From contig NZ_PJMU01000001.1 in the NCBI RefSeq assembly GCF_002846395.1, positions 1,178,001-1,242,000 on the forward strand: a stretch of 64,000 nucleotides of DNA, given 5' to 3'. The DNA comes from Pontibacter ramchanderi (GTDB taxonomy: Bacteria > Bacteroidota > Bacteroidia > Cytophagales > Hymenobacteraceae). A model generated the notes under the pieces. That model did not search any database. It saw only the letters and a list, made by a program, of their open reading frames with translations, and had not been told where the DNA came from. Shown here one piece after another: positions 1 through 9,400 of this stretch. The number at the start of each line of letters is the position of its first letter. Within the stretch, counting starts at the first letter, position 1. The position numbers were made by a program, and so were the translations under genes.

Positions 1-1646
1 TCAAGTTTGCGCATGGCTTCGGCTTTCTCTTCTATACCTTTGGCATCTACGGTGAACTTCTCTCCAATCACGCGGGCCTCTGCCAGACCGCGCTTCTCTT
101 CGGCTGATGCCATGTTCTCCACCACAGTCGCCTCGGCTATACCTTTCTCTTTGGTCACTTTGGCGGTTACCATACCTAGTTTTTCGTCGGCTTCGGCCTG
201 TGCATTGGCCTTGGCTTTGATCACCAGCGCCTCGGCCTCTCCCTCTTTCTGACGGGCATGGGCTTTGGCTTCCATCACCTGCGCTTCTGACAAGCCAATG
301 GCTGCAGCCTGTGCCGCCTCAGCCTCGGCCATGGTCTTGATGGCCTGTGCACGGTTATTCGAAGACACCTGCTCCGCTTCCGCGTCGATCAGCATTTGCT
401 TGGCTCGGAACTCCGCCGCCTGACGGGCCGCCTCAGCGCTCTTGATCTCTTTCACCAGCGACTCTTCCGCTTCTTTCTCCGCGTTCTTGATCGCCACTGC
501 TTTGGTACGCTCTGCCTCCGCAAATGCCTTGGTGTCCTTGATTTTCTCTTCTTCTTCCACCACGGCTTTCTCCACGGTCACACGCTCGCGGATGATGCCC
601 TGAATGTTTTTGCGCTCTTCTTCAATGGCTTTTTCTTTCTCGATCTGCGCCAGTGCTACAATACGCTCTTTCTCGTTCTCCTCGAGCAATCTTGCTTGCT
701 CCACTCGTTCCGTTTCGATGGCGTCGGTACGCTGCTTGCTGCGCTCTGCCACCAGGATCTGGCGGTCTTTGTTCTGCTCCGCGATCTTCACTTCCTCGTC
801 GGTCGCAATGCGGGCTTTCTCTGCTTTCAGGCGCTCTTCGTGGCGCACTTTCTCCATCTCGGCGAACTCACGCGATTTGATGTTGGCAATCTCGCGCTTC
901 TGCTTTTCCTCGTTTTCAGCCAGTTGCTTTTCGAGCTCCAGGATGGTTTCCTGCGCTTCTACGTCCTGCTTCTTTATCGTCTTCTGCTTCTCGCGCTCGA
1001 TCAGGTTGGCCTGCACTTTCTGCTTCGCCGTCAGGTCGATGATCTTCTTGATACCCTCGGCGTCGAGGATGTTGTTCTCGTTCAGGTTCTGGATCGGGGT
1101 CTGCTCCAGGTAATCGATGGCGCAGTCGTCCAGGATGTAGCCGTTCAGGTCGGTGCCGATCGTTTGGATGATCTGGCGCTTGAAGTCATCGCGGCTGTTG
1201 TAGAGCTCCACGAAATCGAAATGCTTACCCACGGTTTTCAGCGCTTCCGAAAACTTCGCATCGAACAGGCTTTCGAGTGCCGAGTGGTCAGAGGCACGCT
1301 TACAGCCAATGGATTGCGCCACCTGTATCACGTCTTCCGGCGTTTTGTTTACGCGCAAAAAGAAGTTCACCTTGATGTCGGCACGCAGGTTGTCTTTACA
1401 GATCAGACCTTCCGAACCAGTACGGGAAATCACGATGGTTTTGAGGGTGATGTCCATCACTTCCAGTTTATGGATAACTGGTACGACGAATATACCTGAG
1501 AACGACACTTTCGTATCGCCCAGACCGGTGCGCACCATGGCCTCGCCCTGGATGGCCTTCTGGTACATTTTGATAACGATGGCAATAAAGCCAATGGCGA
1601 CTACCGCCAGAATAGCGACGATAGACCAGGATAAAGATTCTAACAT
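1..1646 (-). CDS. Flotillin family protein (YqiK/FloT-like), C-terminus cut by window edge
   Basis: Membrane-anchored SPFH/flotillin scaffold protein. Read on the minus strand from ATG at 1646, it starts MLESLSWSIVAILAVVAIGF, a single N-terminal membrane segment. An SPFH (prohibitin-like) region follows to about residue 200. The rest is a very long charged coiled coil rich in EA/AE repeats (EAEAAQAAA, AKANAQAEA), typical of flotillins. The frame stays open for 548 codons and runs off the left edge, so the stop is not seen. The YqiJ/NfeD-like gene lies 5 bp upstream, giving the usual two-gene flotillin operon. Flotillins organise membrane microdomains; the role here is inferred from family and pairing. 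Confidence 0.93.
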   Translation of the reverse strand, partial: MLESLSWSIVAILAVVAIGFIAIVIKMYQKAIQGEAMVRTGLGDTKVSFSGIFVVPVIHKLEVMDITLKTIVISRTGSEGLICKDNLRADIKVNFFLRVNKTPEDVIQVAQSIGCKRASDHSALESLFDAKFSEALKTVGKHFDFVELYNSRDDFKRQIIQTIGTDLNGYILDDCAIDYLEQTPIQNLNENNILDAEGIKKIIDLTAKQKVQANLIEREKQKTIKKQDVEAQETILELEKQLAENEEKQKREIANIKSREFAEMEKVRHEERLKAEKARIATDEEVKIAEQNKDRQILVAERSKQRTDAIETERVEQARLLEENEKERIVALAQIEKEKAIEEERKNIQGIIRERVTVEKAVVEEEEKIKDTKAFAEAERTKAVAIKNAEKEAEESLVKEIKSAEAARQAAEFRAKQMLIDAEAEQVSSNNRAQAIKTMAEAEAAQAAAIGLSEAQVMEAKAHARQKEGEAEALVIKAKANAQAEADEKLGMVTAKVTKEKGIAEATVVENMASAEEKRGLAEARVIGEKFTVDAKGIEEKAEAMRKL

Positions 1647-1651
1647 GGGAA

Positions 1652-2278
1652 TTAAATGGTTTGGTAAGGTTCTATAAGGTAAAATTTGTTTTCAGCATTG
1701 TACTCGAGCACCAGTGCCGTCTCGCCTTTCTGCACGGCGGAGCCATGCGTGGTTCTGACATTGAGCAGCAGCGGCGCACCTGTTGTCTTTACAGCGGCTT
1801 GTCCCATTTCGGAGCTGCTGGCTGGTAAGAGCACGGTGCATACCTGCCCGATGATGTTGGCGGCCGATTCGTGCTCTTTTTCGAGCGCGGCAAAAAGCCT
1901 CACAAATGGGGTTGTCAGGATTTTGGAAACGAACAGCGCCGCAAAGAAAGACGGGACAAGGTATAGCAGCCCCAGTAGCGCATAGTCGTTGTTGAAATAG
2001 TAGTTGAGCAGGATAGAAATTACCCAGAACGGCAGGGCCAGAAAGGACAGAAACACCATAAAAGGCACCTTGCCCAGGTTGAAAAAGGCCAGCACGGAAT
2101 TGAGCCAGGTCAGCGATGACACCCCGTCAGCATCCACTTCCGGCTCCACCTCCACATCGAAGAAGTCGAGGTCCAGAAAGCCGAAGATCACCGCCAGCCA
2201 GTACAGCAGCACAAAGACGAGCAGTGCCGTTGGGATGATGTTGACGCCGGAAAAAGCAGCTTGTAAAAGTTCGTTCAT
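1652..2278 (-). CDS. YqiJ/NfeD-like membrane protein with C-terminal OB fold
   Basis: Partner of the flotillin 5 bp downstream. I chose the ATG at 2278 (MNELLQAAF) over an upstream in-frame ATG at 2341, because the extra 21 residues are an AT-rich, non-conserved stretch. The 208-residue product has hydrophobic segments near residues 14-36, 75-95 and 102-125, with an acidic loop (DVEVEPEVDADG) between the first two. The soluble C-terminal third (about 140-205) resembles the OB-fold domain of NfeD/YqiJ proteins (VQKGETALVLEYNAENKFYL). These proteins are encoded beside flotillins in many bacteria and probably act with them in the membrane. Pairing and topology are clear; the biochemical role is unknown. 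Confidence 0.8.
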   Translation of the reverse strand: MNELLQAAFSGVNIIPTALLVFVLLYWLAVIFGFLDLDFFDVEVEPEVDADGVSSLTWLNSVLAFFNLGKVPFMVFLSFLALPFWVISILLNYYFNNDYALLGLLYLVPSFFAALFVSKILTTPFVRLFAALEKEHESAANIIGQVCTVLLPASSSEMGQAAVKTTGAPLLLNVRTTHGSAVQKGETALVLEYNAENKFYLIEPYQTI

Positions 2279-2391
2279 AGGCAAAAGCAGGTATAGTGTG
2301 TATTGTGCTATAAATATAATAGAATATTCATAACAATACATACACTTTCCTGATTCCTAGCCCTAAAAAAGAAGAAATTACCACGTTCAAT

Positions 2392-2399
2392 TATCTTTG
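2392..2399 (+). promoter_or_regulatory. Candidate Bacteroidetes -7 element TATCTTTG
   Basis: TATCTTTG fits the TAnnTTTG -7 consensus of the Bacteroidetes primary sigma factor. No clear TTG -33 box is seen at the usual distance. A transcript starting about 7 nt downstream would begin at the first ATG (2408), which favours the later start at 2447 for the acetyltransferase gene. Confidence 0.5.
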
Positions 2400-2446
2400 C
2401 GTTTTAGATGACAAACAGACAGGCGACTAAGCGTTGCCTTATATAC

Positions 2447-3097
2447 ATGCAAGACCGTTACAACAAAGAAATCATCCCTATCGAAGGATGGGAGCGCGAA
2501 GAGACCTTCCGCTTTTTCAGCACTTTCACCCAGCCTTTTTTCAATGTACACACCGAAGTAGACCTCACCCCCCTCTACCGCTACTGCAAACAGCACGGAC
2601 TTTCGATATCATTGGCCTATATGCATGCCACCACACAGGCTGCACGCAACACCGAAAGCTTCCTGCTCCGCATCCAAAACGGGCAGGTAGTTAAATTCAG
2701 CGGGCTCGATATGTCCACCACGATCTTAAAGGATAATAAGCAGATCGCTTTCACCCACTTTCCTTTTGTTGAAAACCTGGCCGACTTCTGCGCCGAGGGT
2801 GCCCGCATCATTGCGGAGGTAAAGAAAAGCCCCAAACTCTTCAACGGCCATCAGGGGATAGATCTGCTGCACATGACTACCCTGCCCTGGTTTACTTTCA
2901 GAGGGATGGAACATGCTTTCTCCATTTGTCAGGAAGACCCGGGCGTGCCGAAGATCGGCTATGGTAAACTGGAGATGCGCGGCGAGCAGGTATACCTGCC
3001 GATCAGCATCGGCCTGCACCATGCGCTGGCCGACGGTTATCACATGCATTTGTTTTTGGAGGAACTCGGCCGGGTGATCCAAGGCTATACCTTGTAG
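2447..3097 (+). CDS. Chloramphenicol acetyltransferase (CatA)-like protein
   Basis: CAT-fold acetyltransferase of about 216 residues, close to the usual length of type A CATs. The active-site signature HHALADGYH lies near the C-terminus (catalytic His at about residue 192, followed by the structural Asp). The N-terminal part follows the CatA pattern of aromatic residues (FRFFSTFTQPFFNVHTEVDLT). An upstream in-frame ATG at 2408 exists, but the promoter-like box at 2392-2399 and alignment with CatA both favour 2447. Chromosomal CatA-like proteins in Bacteroidetes are often not proven resistance enzymes, so the substrate is open. It diverges from the flotillin operon. Confidence 0.83.
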   Translation: MQDRYNKEIIPIEGWEREETFRFFSTFTQPFFNVHTEVDLTPLYRYCKQHGLSISLAYMHATTQAARNTESFLLRIQNGQVVKFSGLDMSTTILKDNKQIAFTHFPFVENLADFCAEGARIIAEVKKSPKLFNGHQGIDLLHMTTLPWFTFRGMEHAFSICQEDPGVPKIGYGKLEMRGEQVYLPISIGLHHALADGYHMHLFLEELGRVIQGYTL

Positions 3098-3261
3098 AAT
3101 TCCACGTATTTGTTGCGCTATACCTGACATCGGTACAAAGTGCTATAATGTTTAAACATTTTCGATGGATTTCTCTTGCCCTATATAGTGGTAATCAATA
3201 TATTGTGTAGCTGTAGGGGCCTGTCCCTGCCTGAAATTTCTTCACCTTTCAACCTACCAAT

Positions 3262-4335
3262 ATGTGGCGATCCGTTATCACTGGCACGGGCAGTTATATC
3301 CCGACTGAAGTAAAGACCAACCAGGATTTTACCTCTCACGATTTTTACACGGAACAGAACGTCCCGATCGGGGTTTGTCCGAATGTGGTCGTCGAGAAGT
3401 TTAAGAAGATAACAGGTATAGCCGAGCGCCGCTACGTGGCCCCACACCTTACCACTTCCGACATCGCCACCCTGGCCGCTGAAGAGGCTATACGCGACAG
3501 CGGCATCGACCCCGAAACGCTCGACATGATCATTGTGGCCCACAACTTCGGCAACGTGATCGAGGGCACCATTCAGTCGGATGCTGTGCCCGCACTGGCC
3601 AGTCGCGTGAAGCACAACCTCAAAATTAAGAGCCCTAACTGTGTGGCTTACGACATTCTGTTTGGCTGTCCGGGCTGGGTGCAGGGCATGATCCAGGCCG
3701 ACGCTTTTTTTAAGGCAGGTATGGCCCGAAAGGCGCTCGTGATCGGGGCTGAAACCCTCTCCCGCGTCATCGACCCCTATGACCGCGACAGCATGATCTT
3801 CAGCGATGGGGCCGGTGCCTCGGTGGTGGAATACAAAGAAGTTCGTGAAGACGGCAGTGGCATGCTGGCCAGCTGCGCCCGCAGCCACAGCGTGGAGGAG
3901 GCTTATTACATCAACATGAACAAGTCCTACATGCCGGACGGCGACCCGCGTGTGCGCTACATCAAAATGAAGGGCCGCAAGGTATACGAATACGCCATTA
4001 CACTCGTGCCTGAAGCCATGAAGGCGTGCCTGGACATGTGCGGCGTGGACATCAAAGACCTCAAAAAAGTATTCATTCACCAGGCCAACGAGAAAATGGA
4101 CGAGGGCATGATCCAGGCGCTGTACAAACTCTACGGCCGTCGCGACATTCCGGAGGATATCATGCCGATGAGCATCCACTACCTGGGTAACAGCTCCGTG
4201 GCTACGGTGCCCACGCTGTATGACATTGTAAGCAAAGGCAAAGATGAGCAGCACGAACTAAACACTGGCGACATTATTTTGTTTGCATCCGTAGGGGCTG
4301 GCATGAACATCAATGCCATCTGCTACAGGGTATAG
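3262..4335 (+). CDS. 3-oxoacyl-ACP synthase III (KAS III / FabH-like)
   Basis: Thiolase-fold condensing enzyme, 357 residues, slightly longer than classical FabH (about 320). The catalytic triad is visible: Cys136 in LFGCPGW, His273 in FIHQAN and Asn310 in YLGNSSVATVPT. It starts GTGSYIPTEVKTN, the usual FabH opening. The enzyme would join an acyl-CoA starter to malonyl-ACP. The extra residues before the Cys and the GCPGW motif place it in the divergent KAS III-like group, so the role may be in a special lipid or starter-unit pathway and not in bulk fatty acid synthesis. It is monocistronic with a strong terminator right after it. Confidence 0.88.
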   Translation: MWRSVITGTGSYIPTEVKTNQDFTSHDFYTEQNVPIGVCPNVVVEKFKKITGIAERRYVAPHLTTSDIATLAAEEAIRDSGIDPETLDMIIVAHNFGNVIEGTIQSDAVPALASRVKHNLKIKSPNCVAYDILFGCPGWVQGMIQADAFFKAGMARKALVIGAETLSRVIDPYDRDSMIFSDGAGASVVEYKEVREDGSGMLASCARSHSVEEAYYINMNKSYMPDGDPRVRYIKMKGRKVYEYAITLVPEAMKACLDMCGVDIKDLKKVFIHQANEKMDEGMIQALYKLYGRRDIPEDIMPMSIHYLGNSSVATVPTLYDIVSKGKDEQHELNTGDIILFASVGAGMNINAICYRV

Positions 4336-4356
4336 CCCCAGATTGATATCAAACCC

Positions 4357-4388
4357 AAAGGCCCCGTAACCATTGTCGGGGCCTTTTT
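4357..4388 (+). terminator. Intrinsic terminator after the KAS III gene
   Basis: A 10-bp stem (AAAGGCCCCG / CGGGGCCTTT) with a 10-nt loop, followed by a T run, lies 22 bp after the stop codon. Because of the A run on its other side it may also serve the convergent Mut7-C gene. Confidence 0.85.
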
Positions 4389-4408
4389 CTTACACGGGTA
4401 GCTGCAGC

Positions 4409-5134
4409 TCAATAAGTTTTTATTTGTTGAATCGACACCTGCATGCGCTCATAGTGCGAGCCCTTCCAGTACACCCTTTTACAATCCCTGCACTGGTAAA
4501 AATCTTCAAAGTATAGCCGAGTTTTAGGCGGCAGCTGCTCCTGCACAGCCTCTTTTGAAACCGCTTTGATCTCCCCGTTACACACCATACAGCGGGTAAA
4601 TGGCCGGAGCCAGTCAATCAGCCGGAAGCGGCGGATCACCTCTGTCAGCTGCTCCTTGGTGTGCTGTGAGCGCAGCCAATACCCGGCAGGTATAGCCTTG
4701 TTTTTGAGCAGGTCCACGTCCCGCGTCAGCAGGATGCGCTGCTCGGTACTGGCAATTTGCACCAGTGCCGGGTCGTGCAGGTCGTTTTGGTATACCGTGT
4801 CAAAACCCAGCATGCGCAGGTGGTGGGCGAGTGTGCCCAAGTGCACGTCCAGCACAAAGCGTCGCTCTGCTATACCTGCCAGCAGTTCTTCTTCTCTTCC
4901 ATCGTAGGGGTATACCGCCACCCTGTCCTCCGGCTGCAGGCGGTATGTGGCCCCAACCTGCTGCCCGTTCACCAGCACCTTCCGCACTTCCAGGTATGGC
5001 ACCCCGTTGGCTTCGATCATGTCTTTCACTGATTGGTGCACTGCAAAGGTATATATGATGTTCGTGTTGCGCTGGCGTGGACGCAGGAAATCATTTAGGG
5101 AGCCGTGAAATTGGAAATGGGCAATGAGGGGCAT
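4409..5134 (-). CDS. Mut7-C RNase domain protein with N-terminal ubiquitin-like domain
   Basis: Two-domain protein of about 241 residues from ATG 5134. I rejected the longer frame from 5272 because its extra residues cross the preceding terminator. Residues 1-85 match the Mut7-C ubiquitin/MoaD-like fold (VLVNGQQVGATYRLQPEDRVAVYP). Residues about 95-240 match the Mut7-C PIN-like RNase domain: RFVLDVHLGTLAHHLRMLGFDT with the leading Asp, then RILLTRDVDLL. A zinc-ribbon pair follows, CMVCNG and CRDCKR. The family is predicted to cleave RNA; the cellular substrate is unknown. It is convergent with the KAS III gene. Confidence 0.87.
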   Translation of the reverse strand: MPLIAHFQFHGSLNDFLRPRQRNTNIIYTFAVHQSVKDMIEANGVPYLEVRKVLVNGQQVGATYRLQPEDRVAVYPYDGREEELLAGIAERRFVLDVHLGTLAHHLRMLGFDTVYQNDLHDPALVQIASTEQRILLTRDVDLLKNKAIPAGYWLRSQHTKEQLTEVIRRFRLIDWLRPFTRCMVCNGEIKAVSKEAVQEQLPPKTRLYFEDFYQCRDCKRVYWKGSHYERMQVSIQQIKTY

Positions 5135-5174
5135 GAGGTACAAGGTATAGCAAAGGTATACGGCCCTCAAAGCA

Positions 5175-5203
5175 AAACCGCCCGGACAAGGCCCGGGCGG
5201 TTT
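5175..5203 (-). terminator. Intrinsic terminator for the TonB-dependent receptor gene
   Basis: An 11-bp perfect stem (5175-5185 with 5193-5203, AAACCGCCCGG / CCGGGCGGTTT) with a 7-nt loop. On the minus strand it is followed by TTTTGCTTTG. It lies 38 bp past the stop of the minus-strand receptor gene. Confidence 0.83.
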
Positions 5204-5240
5204 AACAATTAACAAAAACCAGTCTTTACAGTATTGTCGT

Positions 5241-7706
5241 TTAGTTTGCTCTTCTTGTTTCTTCCTCGGCACTGCCTGTGCGGCGGCGCGACGGACCAGA
5301 CTGCGCCTGCCCGAAACGGTAGTTGAAGCTGAGGGTGGCCACCTGCGTGTCGCGGCGCTGGAAGAAGTTCTCTTCGTACCGGGCCAGGGCGGTGTAGCCG
5401 TTTACTTTATTTGTAAAGAACACATCCGACACGTTCAGTTTTACACTCGCTTTTCGGTCCCAGAACTGTTTCTGCACCCCCATCGACATAAACCACAGCG
5501 GGTCCACTTCCAGGAAGCCGTATACCTCGCGGCTGCGGTAAACCCCCACCAGTTCCGCCGACCAGTCGTTTGGCAGCTTGATCGTGTTGTTCGAGTTCAG
5601 GTTAAAGGTCGGGATGCCGTTGCTCAGGTCGGTATCGGCCACGTAGCCTTTGTAGTGCCCGTAGTAGAAGGTCGCGTTGTTCACGCTGTTGAACCAGTTG
5701 CCGATCGAGAAGGGCGCTGTCAGGGTCAGGCCATAGTAGTCGAGCGAGGCCAGGTTACGGAAGGTCTGCACCACCAGTTTCTCACCTTCCTCGGCTGGCG
5801 AGAGCACCTGCACCATCACATCGGTGGTGCGGCTGTAGCTCAGCTTGGTGATGAAACGCTGATCGAAGGTATGGGTGAGTTCGAAGGAGTAGGAAAGCTC
5901 GGGTTTCAGGAAAGGGTTGCCTGCTGCGTAAGTGCTCGGGTCGAGGAAGTTCTTGAAGGGGTTGAGTTGGTTGTAGGACGGACGGTTGATGCGGCGGCTC
6001 ACCGACACACCCAGGTCGTGCTTCTTGTTGAGGCTATAGTTTACAGCGGCACTCGGGAACAACTGGGTATAGTTGCGGTCAAATTTCTGGCCGTCGGTCA
6101 GCTGTCTGCCCTTGGCGATGGTGTTCTCCAGTCGTAGCCCCAGTTGCAGCCCGGTTTTCGACCACTTTTTGTTCGCATTCACATAGGCTGCATTGATGTT
6201 CTCGTCATACAGAAAATGGTTGCTCTTGTCGGTGTCCGGCACGTTGCCGCCGTTGCTGCGGTCGAAAAAGGCCAGGTCGTTGTCTGCTTTCACCAGGCTG
6301 CTTTTCAGGCCTGCCTCAAAATTGCCTCCGATGGCACGCAGCGGCTGTCGGTAGTCGGCGCGGGCAGACCGGATGGTGAGTTCGCCATCCAGCGTACCAT
6401 ACAATAGGTAAGGGTCGCGGATCTGCTCGTTGCTCAGGTTGTAGTAATTGGTGGTGAAGTTCTGCTCGTCGGTGTTGCGGTAAGCAATGTAGTCGAGGTC
6501 GGCGGATATTTCGCGGCCCAGGCTGTCGAGCGTGTGCTTCAGGTTGAAGTTGTAGGCTTGGTTACGGCGACCGTGTTCCACATCGGCGCCCGTCACGAAA
6601 GAAGACTCTGTCTGTCCAGCCGCGTTGATCACGGCGGAGCGGTTATTAGTACCGCGGTCCAGGTCCGAAGCAAAGCCACTGGCCACCACGCCCAGCACTG
6701 TTTTAGGCGACAGGAAGTAATCGGCCCCCACCCGGCCGCTGTGGTTGTTCATGGTAAAGTCAAACCGGTTCTGCTGATCGTAGGCTCCTATGAAGGCGCC
6801 GTTTTCGTCCAGGAAGCGGCGGTAAATATCCAGGTCGTTATAATCTTTGCGCAGCACATAATTGTAGCTGCCGAAGAAATTAAACTTTTTGGTGCGGTGG
6901 TTCAGCTGCACGCCCTGGTTCGACTTGGCAAAGCGGCCCTGACCGTAAGAGGCGCTGAAGGTGCCGTTGGTGCCCAGGCTTTTGTCGCGCTTCAGGCGGA
7001 TGTCGATGATGCCAGAGTTACCAGCCGCGTCGTATTTGGCCGAGGGATTGGTGATCAGCTCGATCTTCTCCACACTGTTGGCCGACATGCCGCGCAGCAT
7101 ATTGGCCAGTTCGGAGCCTGACATGGGCACCGGCTTTCCGTCTACCATCACAATCACGCCCTGGCGGCCGCGCATGCTGATGTTGTCGTTCTGGTCGATC
7201 ACCACTCCCGGCGCTTTTTCGAGTACTTCCAGCGCTGTGTTGCCCGCCGACACAATGCTGTTCTCCACATTCAGCACTGTTTTGTCGAGGTGCTGCTCTA
7301 TAAACGGCTTCTGCGCTTCAATCACCACCTCTTTCAGTGCTGTGGCGGACTGGCTCATCAGAATGGGACTCAGTTTCAGCGCTTCAGCTTCTGAAGTCAC
7401 GTTCGCCTCCATCGCTTTCGATTTGCCCAGGCCCACCATGCTGGCTACCACTTTATACCTGCCTACGGCTATACCTTCAAACAAAAAGGCACCGCTTTCA
7501 TCCGACAGGGTGCCTTTTACCAGAGAAGAATCGGCGGCTTTGAGCAGGAGCACGTTGGCATAGCCCAGCGGCTTATCGGCTGTCTCCAGCACCTTGCCCG
7601 CGATGGTTGCCTGCTGTGCCGACACAGTGGTGCAGAAAAAGAAGAAGAAAGGTAACAGCAGGTATAGCTTGCTGCATGAAGACTGGTGAGTTAGAGAATT
7701 TTTCAT
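5241..7706 (-). CDS. TonB-dependent receptor, outer-membrane beta-barrel family
   Basis: 821-residue outer-membrane receptor. A signal peptide (LYLLLPFFFFFCTTVSAQ) is followed by a carboxypeptidase-regulatory-like domain at about residues 33-110 (ATIAGKVLETADKPLGYANV). A plug domain follows at about 125-215 (NTALEVLEKAPGVVIDQNDNISMRG, then GVIVMVDGKPV). A long beta-barrel (OMP_b-brl_3 type) reaches the C-terminus. No SusD gene is adjacent, so this belongs to the solitary receptor class and not to a SusCD pair. The ligand cannot be told from sequence. The C-terminal tail after the barrel is unusually basic and charged (SRRRTGSAEEETRRAN). It is a single-gene unit with its own terminator. Confidence 0.9.
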   Translation of the reverse strand: MKNSLTHQSSCSKLYLLLPFFFFFCTTVSAQQATIAGKVLETADKPLGYANVLLLKAADSSLVKGTLSDESGAFLFEGIAVGRYKVVASMVGLGKSKAMEANVTSEAEALKLSPILMSQSATALKEVVIEAQKPFIEQHLDKTVLNVENSIVSAGNTALEVLEKAPGVVIDQNDNISMRGRQGVIVMVDGKPVPMSGSELANMLRGMSANSVEKIELITNPSAKYDAAGNSGIIDIRLKRDKSLGTNGTFSASYGQGRFAKSNQGVQLNHRTKKFNFFGSYNYVLRKDYNDLDIYRRFLDENGAFIGAYDQQNRFDFTMNNHSGRVGADYFLSPKTVLGVVASGFASDLDRGTNNRSAVINAAGQTESSFVTGADVEHGRRNQAYNFNLKHTLDSLGREISADLDYIAYRNTDEQNFTTNYYNLSNEQIRDPYLLYGTLDGELTIRSARADYRQPLRAIGGNFEAGLKSSLVKADNDLAFFDRSNGGNVPDTDKSNHFLYDENINAAYVNANKKWSKTGLQLGLRLENTIAKGRQLTDGQKFDRNYTQLFPSAAVNYSLNKKHDLGVSVSRRINRPSYNQLNPFKNFLDPSTYAAGNPFLKPELSYSFELTHTFDQRFITKLSYSRTTDVMVQVLSPAEEGEKLVVQTFRNLASLDYYGLTLTAPFSIGNWFNSVNNATFYYGHYKGYVADTDLSNGIPTFNLNSNNTIKLPNDWSAELVGVYRSREVYGFLEVDPLWFMSMGVQKQFWDRKASVKLNVSDVFFTNKVNGYTALARYEENFFQRRDTQVATLSFNYRFGQAQSGPSRRRTGSAEEETRRAN

Positions 7707-8026
7707 GTGCGCTTCGTATTAATTTTTCATAGTTTCCGTTTTGTTTATCCTAAATGCATGCCACATAAATAAATTATTGATTTTCAGATAGTTATAATAA
7801 AAATGATAGCTATAGCTAATTCAAAAGTGTCTGATAATGAACACCTTTTTATAATTCCGGACACCTAAGGCAGCAGGTATAAGCAAAAGAGAAAGGCGGC
7901 GGGAAAAGGGTTGCTTGGAAGCTGTGAAATTGAGGTGAAGAAATGGGACTTTAACATTTTGTTAAGACATCTCCGTATAAATTGCCTAATATTAGCCTGC
8001 CATTATTTTCTAACCCACTTCCGAGC
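7707..8026. other. Divergent intergenic region with a 12-bp palindrome
   Basis: 320 bp between the minus-strand receptor and the plus-strand permease. It is AT-rich and holds a perfect palindrome TAGCTATAGCTA at 7807-7818, which could be an operator. No convincing -7/-33 pair, riboswitch or small gene was seen. Confidence 0.45.
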
Positions 8027-9337
8027 ATGGAGTCCTACTTCGAACTGAAAAAGAACAACACCACCATCCGTACAGAAGTCCTGGCGGGGCTCACCTCTTT
8101 TCTGGCAACGGCCTATATCGTGGTCGTAAACCCGTCTATTTTGAGTCAGGCGGGCATGCCTTTTTCGGGAGCGCTGACGGCCACGGTGCTGGTATCTTTT
8201 TTCAGCAGTCTGATGATGGGCCTCTATGCTCGCAACCCGATTGTGGTGGCGCCAGGTATGGGGCTCAATGCCTTCTTCACGTTTTCGGCAGTGCTGGGCA
8301 TGGGCATTACGTGGCAGGTGGCGCTGGGCGCTGTTTTCTGGTCAGGCATCGTGTTCCTGCTGCTCTCCGTTTTTAAAGTGCGCGTTTTGATCGTCAAAGC
8401 CATACCGCGTCCGCTGCGCTATGCCATTGCCGCAGGTATAGGCTTGTTCATCACCATCATCGGGTTTGCCAACGCCGGTTTTATTGTCCCCAACGAGGCT
8501 ACCACCACGGGTCTGGGTCCGCTTTCTCCGTCTGTGCTCACGTTTCTGGGCGGTTTGTTTTTGATGGCCATCCTGATTGCGCGAAACGTGACGGGGGCCA
8601 TACTGGTAGGTATAGTGCTCACCACACTGGCAGCCTACCCGCTCGGGCGCTGGTGGGCCACGGATGCGGCACCCCTCATCAGTTGGCAGGGCCTGCTTGC
8701 TGCCCCTGACTTCAGCCTGATCTTTCAGCTGGATCTGATCAACTCGCTGCAGTTTGCGGTTTTCCCCGTCATCTTCGCCTTCGTTTTCACCGATCTGTTC
8801 GATAGCCTCTCCACCTTCGTGGGGCTGGCCGAAGCCGCTAACCTGACTGACGAGCACGGCGAGCCGCGCAACGTGGGCCGCTCGCTCACAGCCGATGCCG
8901 TGTCTACCACCATTTCGGGTTTGCTGGGTTCGAGCCCGGGCACCGCTTACGTGGAGTCGGCGGTAGGTATAGAGGCGGGTGGTCGCACGGGTCTGACAGC
9001 GGTTGTGGCCGGTGTATTGTTTCTCCCCTTTCTGTTTCTGGCGCCGCTGTTGTCTATGATTCCGGCCATTGCCACCGCGCCTGCCCTGGTGCTGGTGGGC
9101 GCGTTCATGGTACGCCCGATCGTCCGCATCAATTGGCTGAAAATGGATGAGGCTATACCTGCTTTTCTGGCCATGGTGCTGATTCCCTTCACGCACTCCA
9201 TTTCGCAGGGCATTATCTGGGGCTTCCTGAGCTGGGCGGTTTTAAAGGTAGCCACCGGGCAGGGCCGCAGCATTTCGCCTACTTTGTGGGTCATTGTCGC
9301 GTTTTGTGTGCTGGCGCTTGTCATGCAGTCGCATTAA
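8027..9337 (+). CDS. NCS2 family purine permease (AzgA-like)
   Basis: Inner-membrane nucleobase transporter of the AzgA branch (adenine/guanine/hypoxanthine uptake), about 436 residues with 12-14 hydrophobic segments. I chose ATG 8027 (MESYFELKKNNTTIRTEVLA), which matches the normal AzgA N-terminus; the frame opens 45 bp earlier at a TTG. Family signatures are GMGLNAFFTFSAV, FVFTDLFDSLSTFVG and the QSP-like loop GSSPGTAYVESAVGIEAGGRTG. The gene stands alone between a receptor and a tricorn-like protease, so context does not narrow the substrate. No xpt/PurR-type riboswitch was seen upstream. Confidence 0.92.
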   Translation: MESYFELKKNNTTIRTEVLAGLTSFLATAYIVVVNPSILSQAGMPFSGALTATVLVSFFSSLMMGLYARNPIVVAPGMGLNAFFTFSAVLGMGITWQVALGAVFWSGIVFLLLSVFKVRVLIVKAIPRPLRYAIAAGIGLFITIIGFANAGFIVPNEATTTGLGPLSPSVLTFLGGLFLMAILIARNVTGAILVGIVLTTLAAYPLGRWWATDAAPLISWQGLLAAPDFSLIFQLDLINSLQFAVFPVIFAFVFTDLFDSLSTFVGLAEAANLTDEHGEPRNVGRSLTADAVSTTISGLLGSSPGTAYVESAVGIEAGGRTGLTAVVAGVLFLPFLFLAPLLSMIPAIATAPALVLVGAFMVRPIVRINWLKMDEAIPAFLAMVLIPFTHSISQGIIWGFLSWAVLKVATGQGRSISPTLWVIVAFCVLALVMQSH

Positions 9338-9400
9338 GGCAATTACCTGTATTTATTAAGCGCATCTTGCTTAACTTAGGGGCTTTCAATCCGAACCCCT

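Noticed and set aside
396-1499. A 367-codon plus-strand frame opposite the flotillin gene
   Set aside because: Shadow of the minus-strand flotillin coiled coil; composition (Leu/Phe/His/Val-rich) is that of an antisense frame.
2408-2446. Extended N-terminus of the CAT-like protein from the ATG at 2408
   Set aside because: The promoter-like TATCTTTG would start transcription at about this ATG, and CatA relatives align from the later start.
8342-9196. A 284-codon minus-strand frame opposite the purine permease
   Set aside because: Antisense of a conserved transporter; its product is Arg/Gln/His-rich without any recognisable feature.
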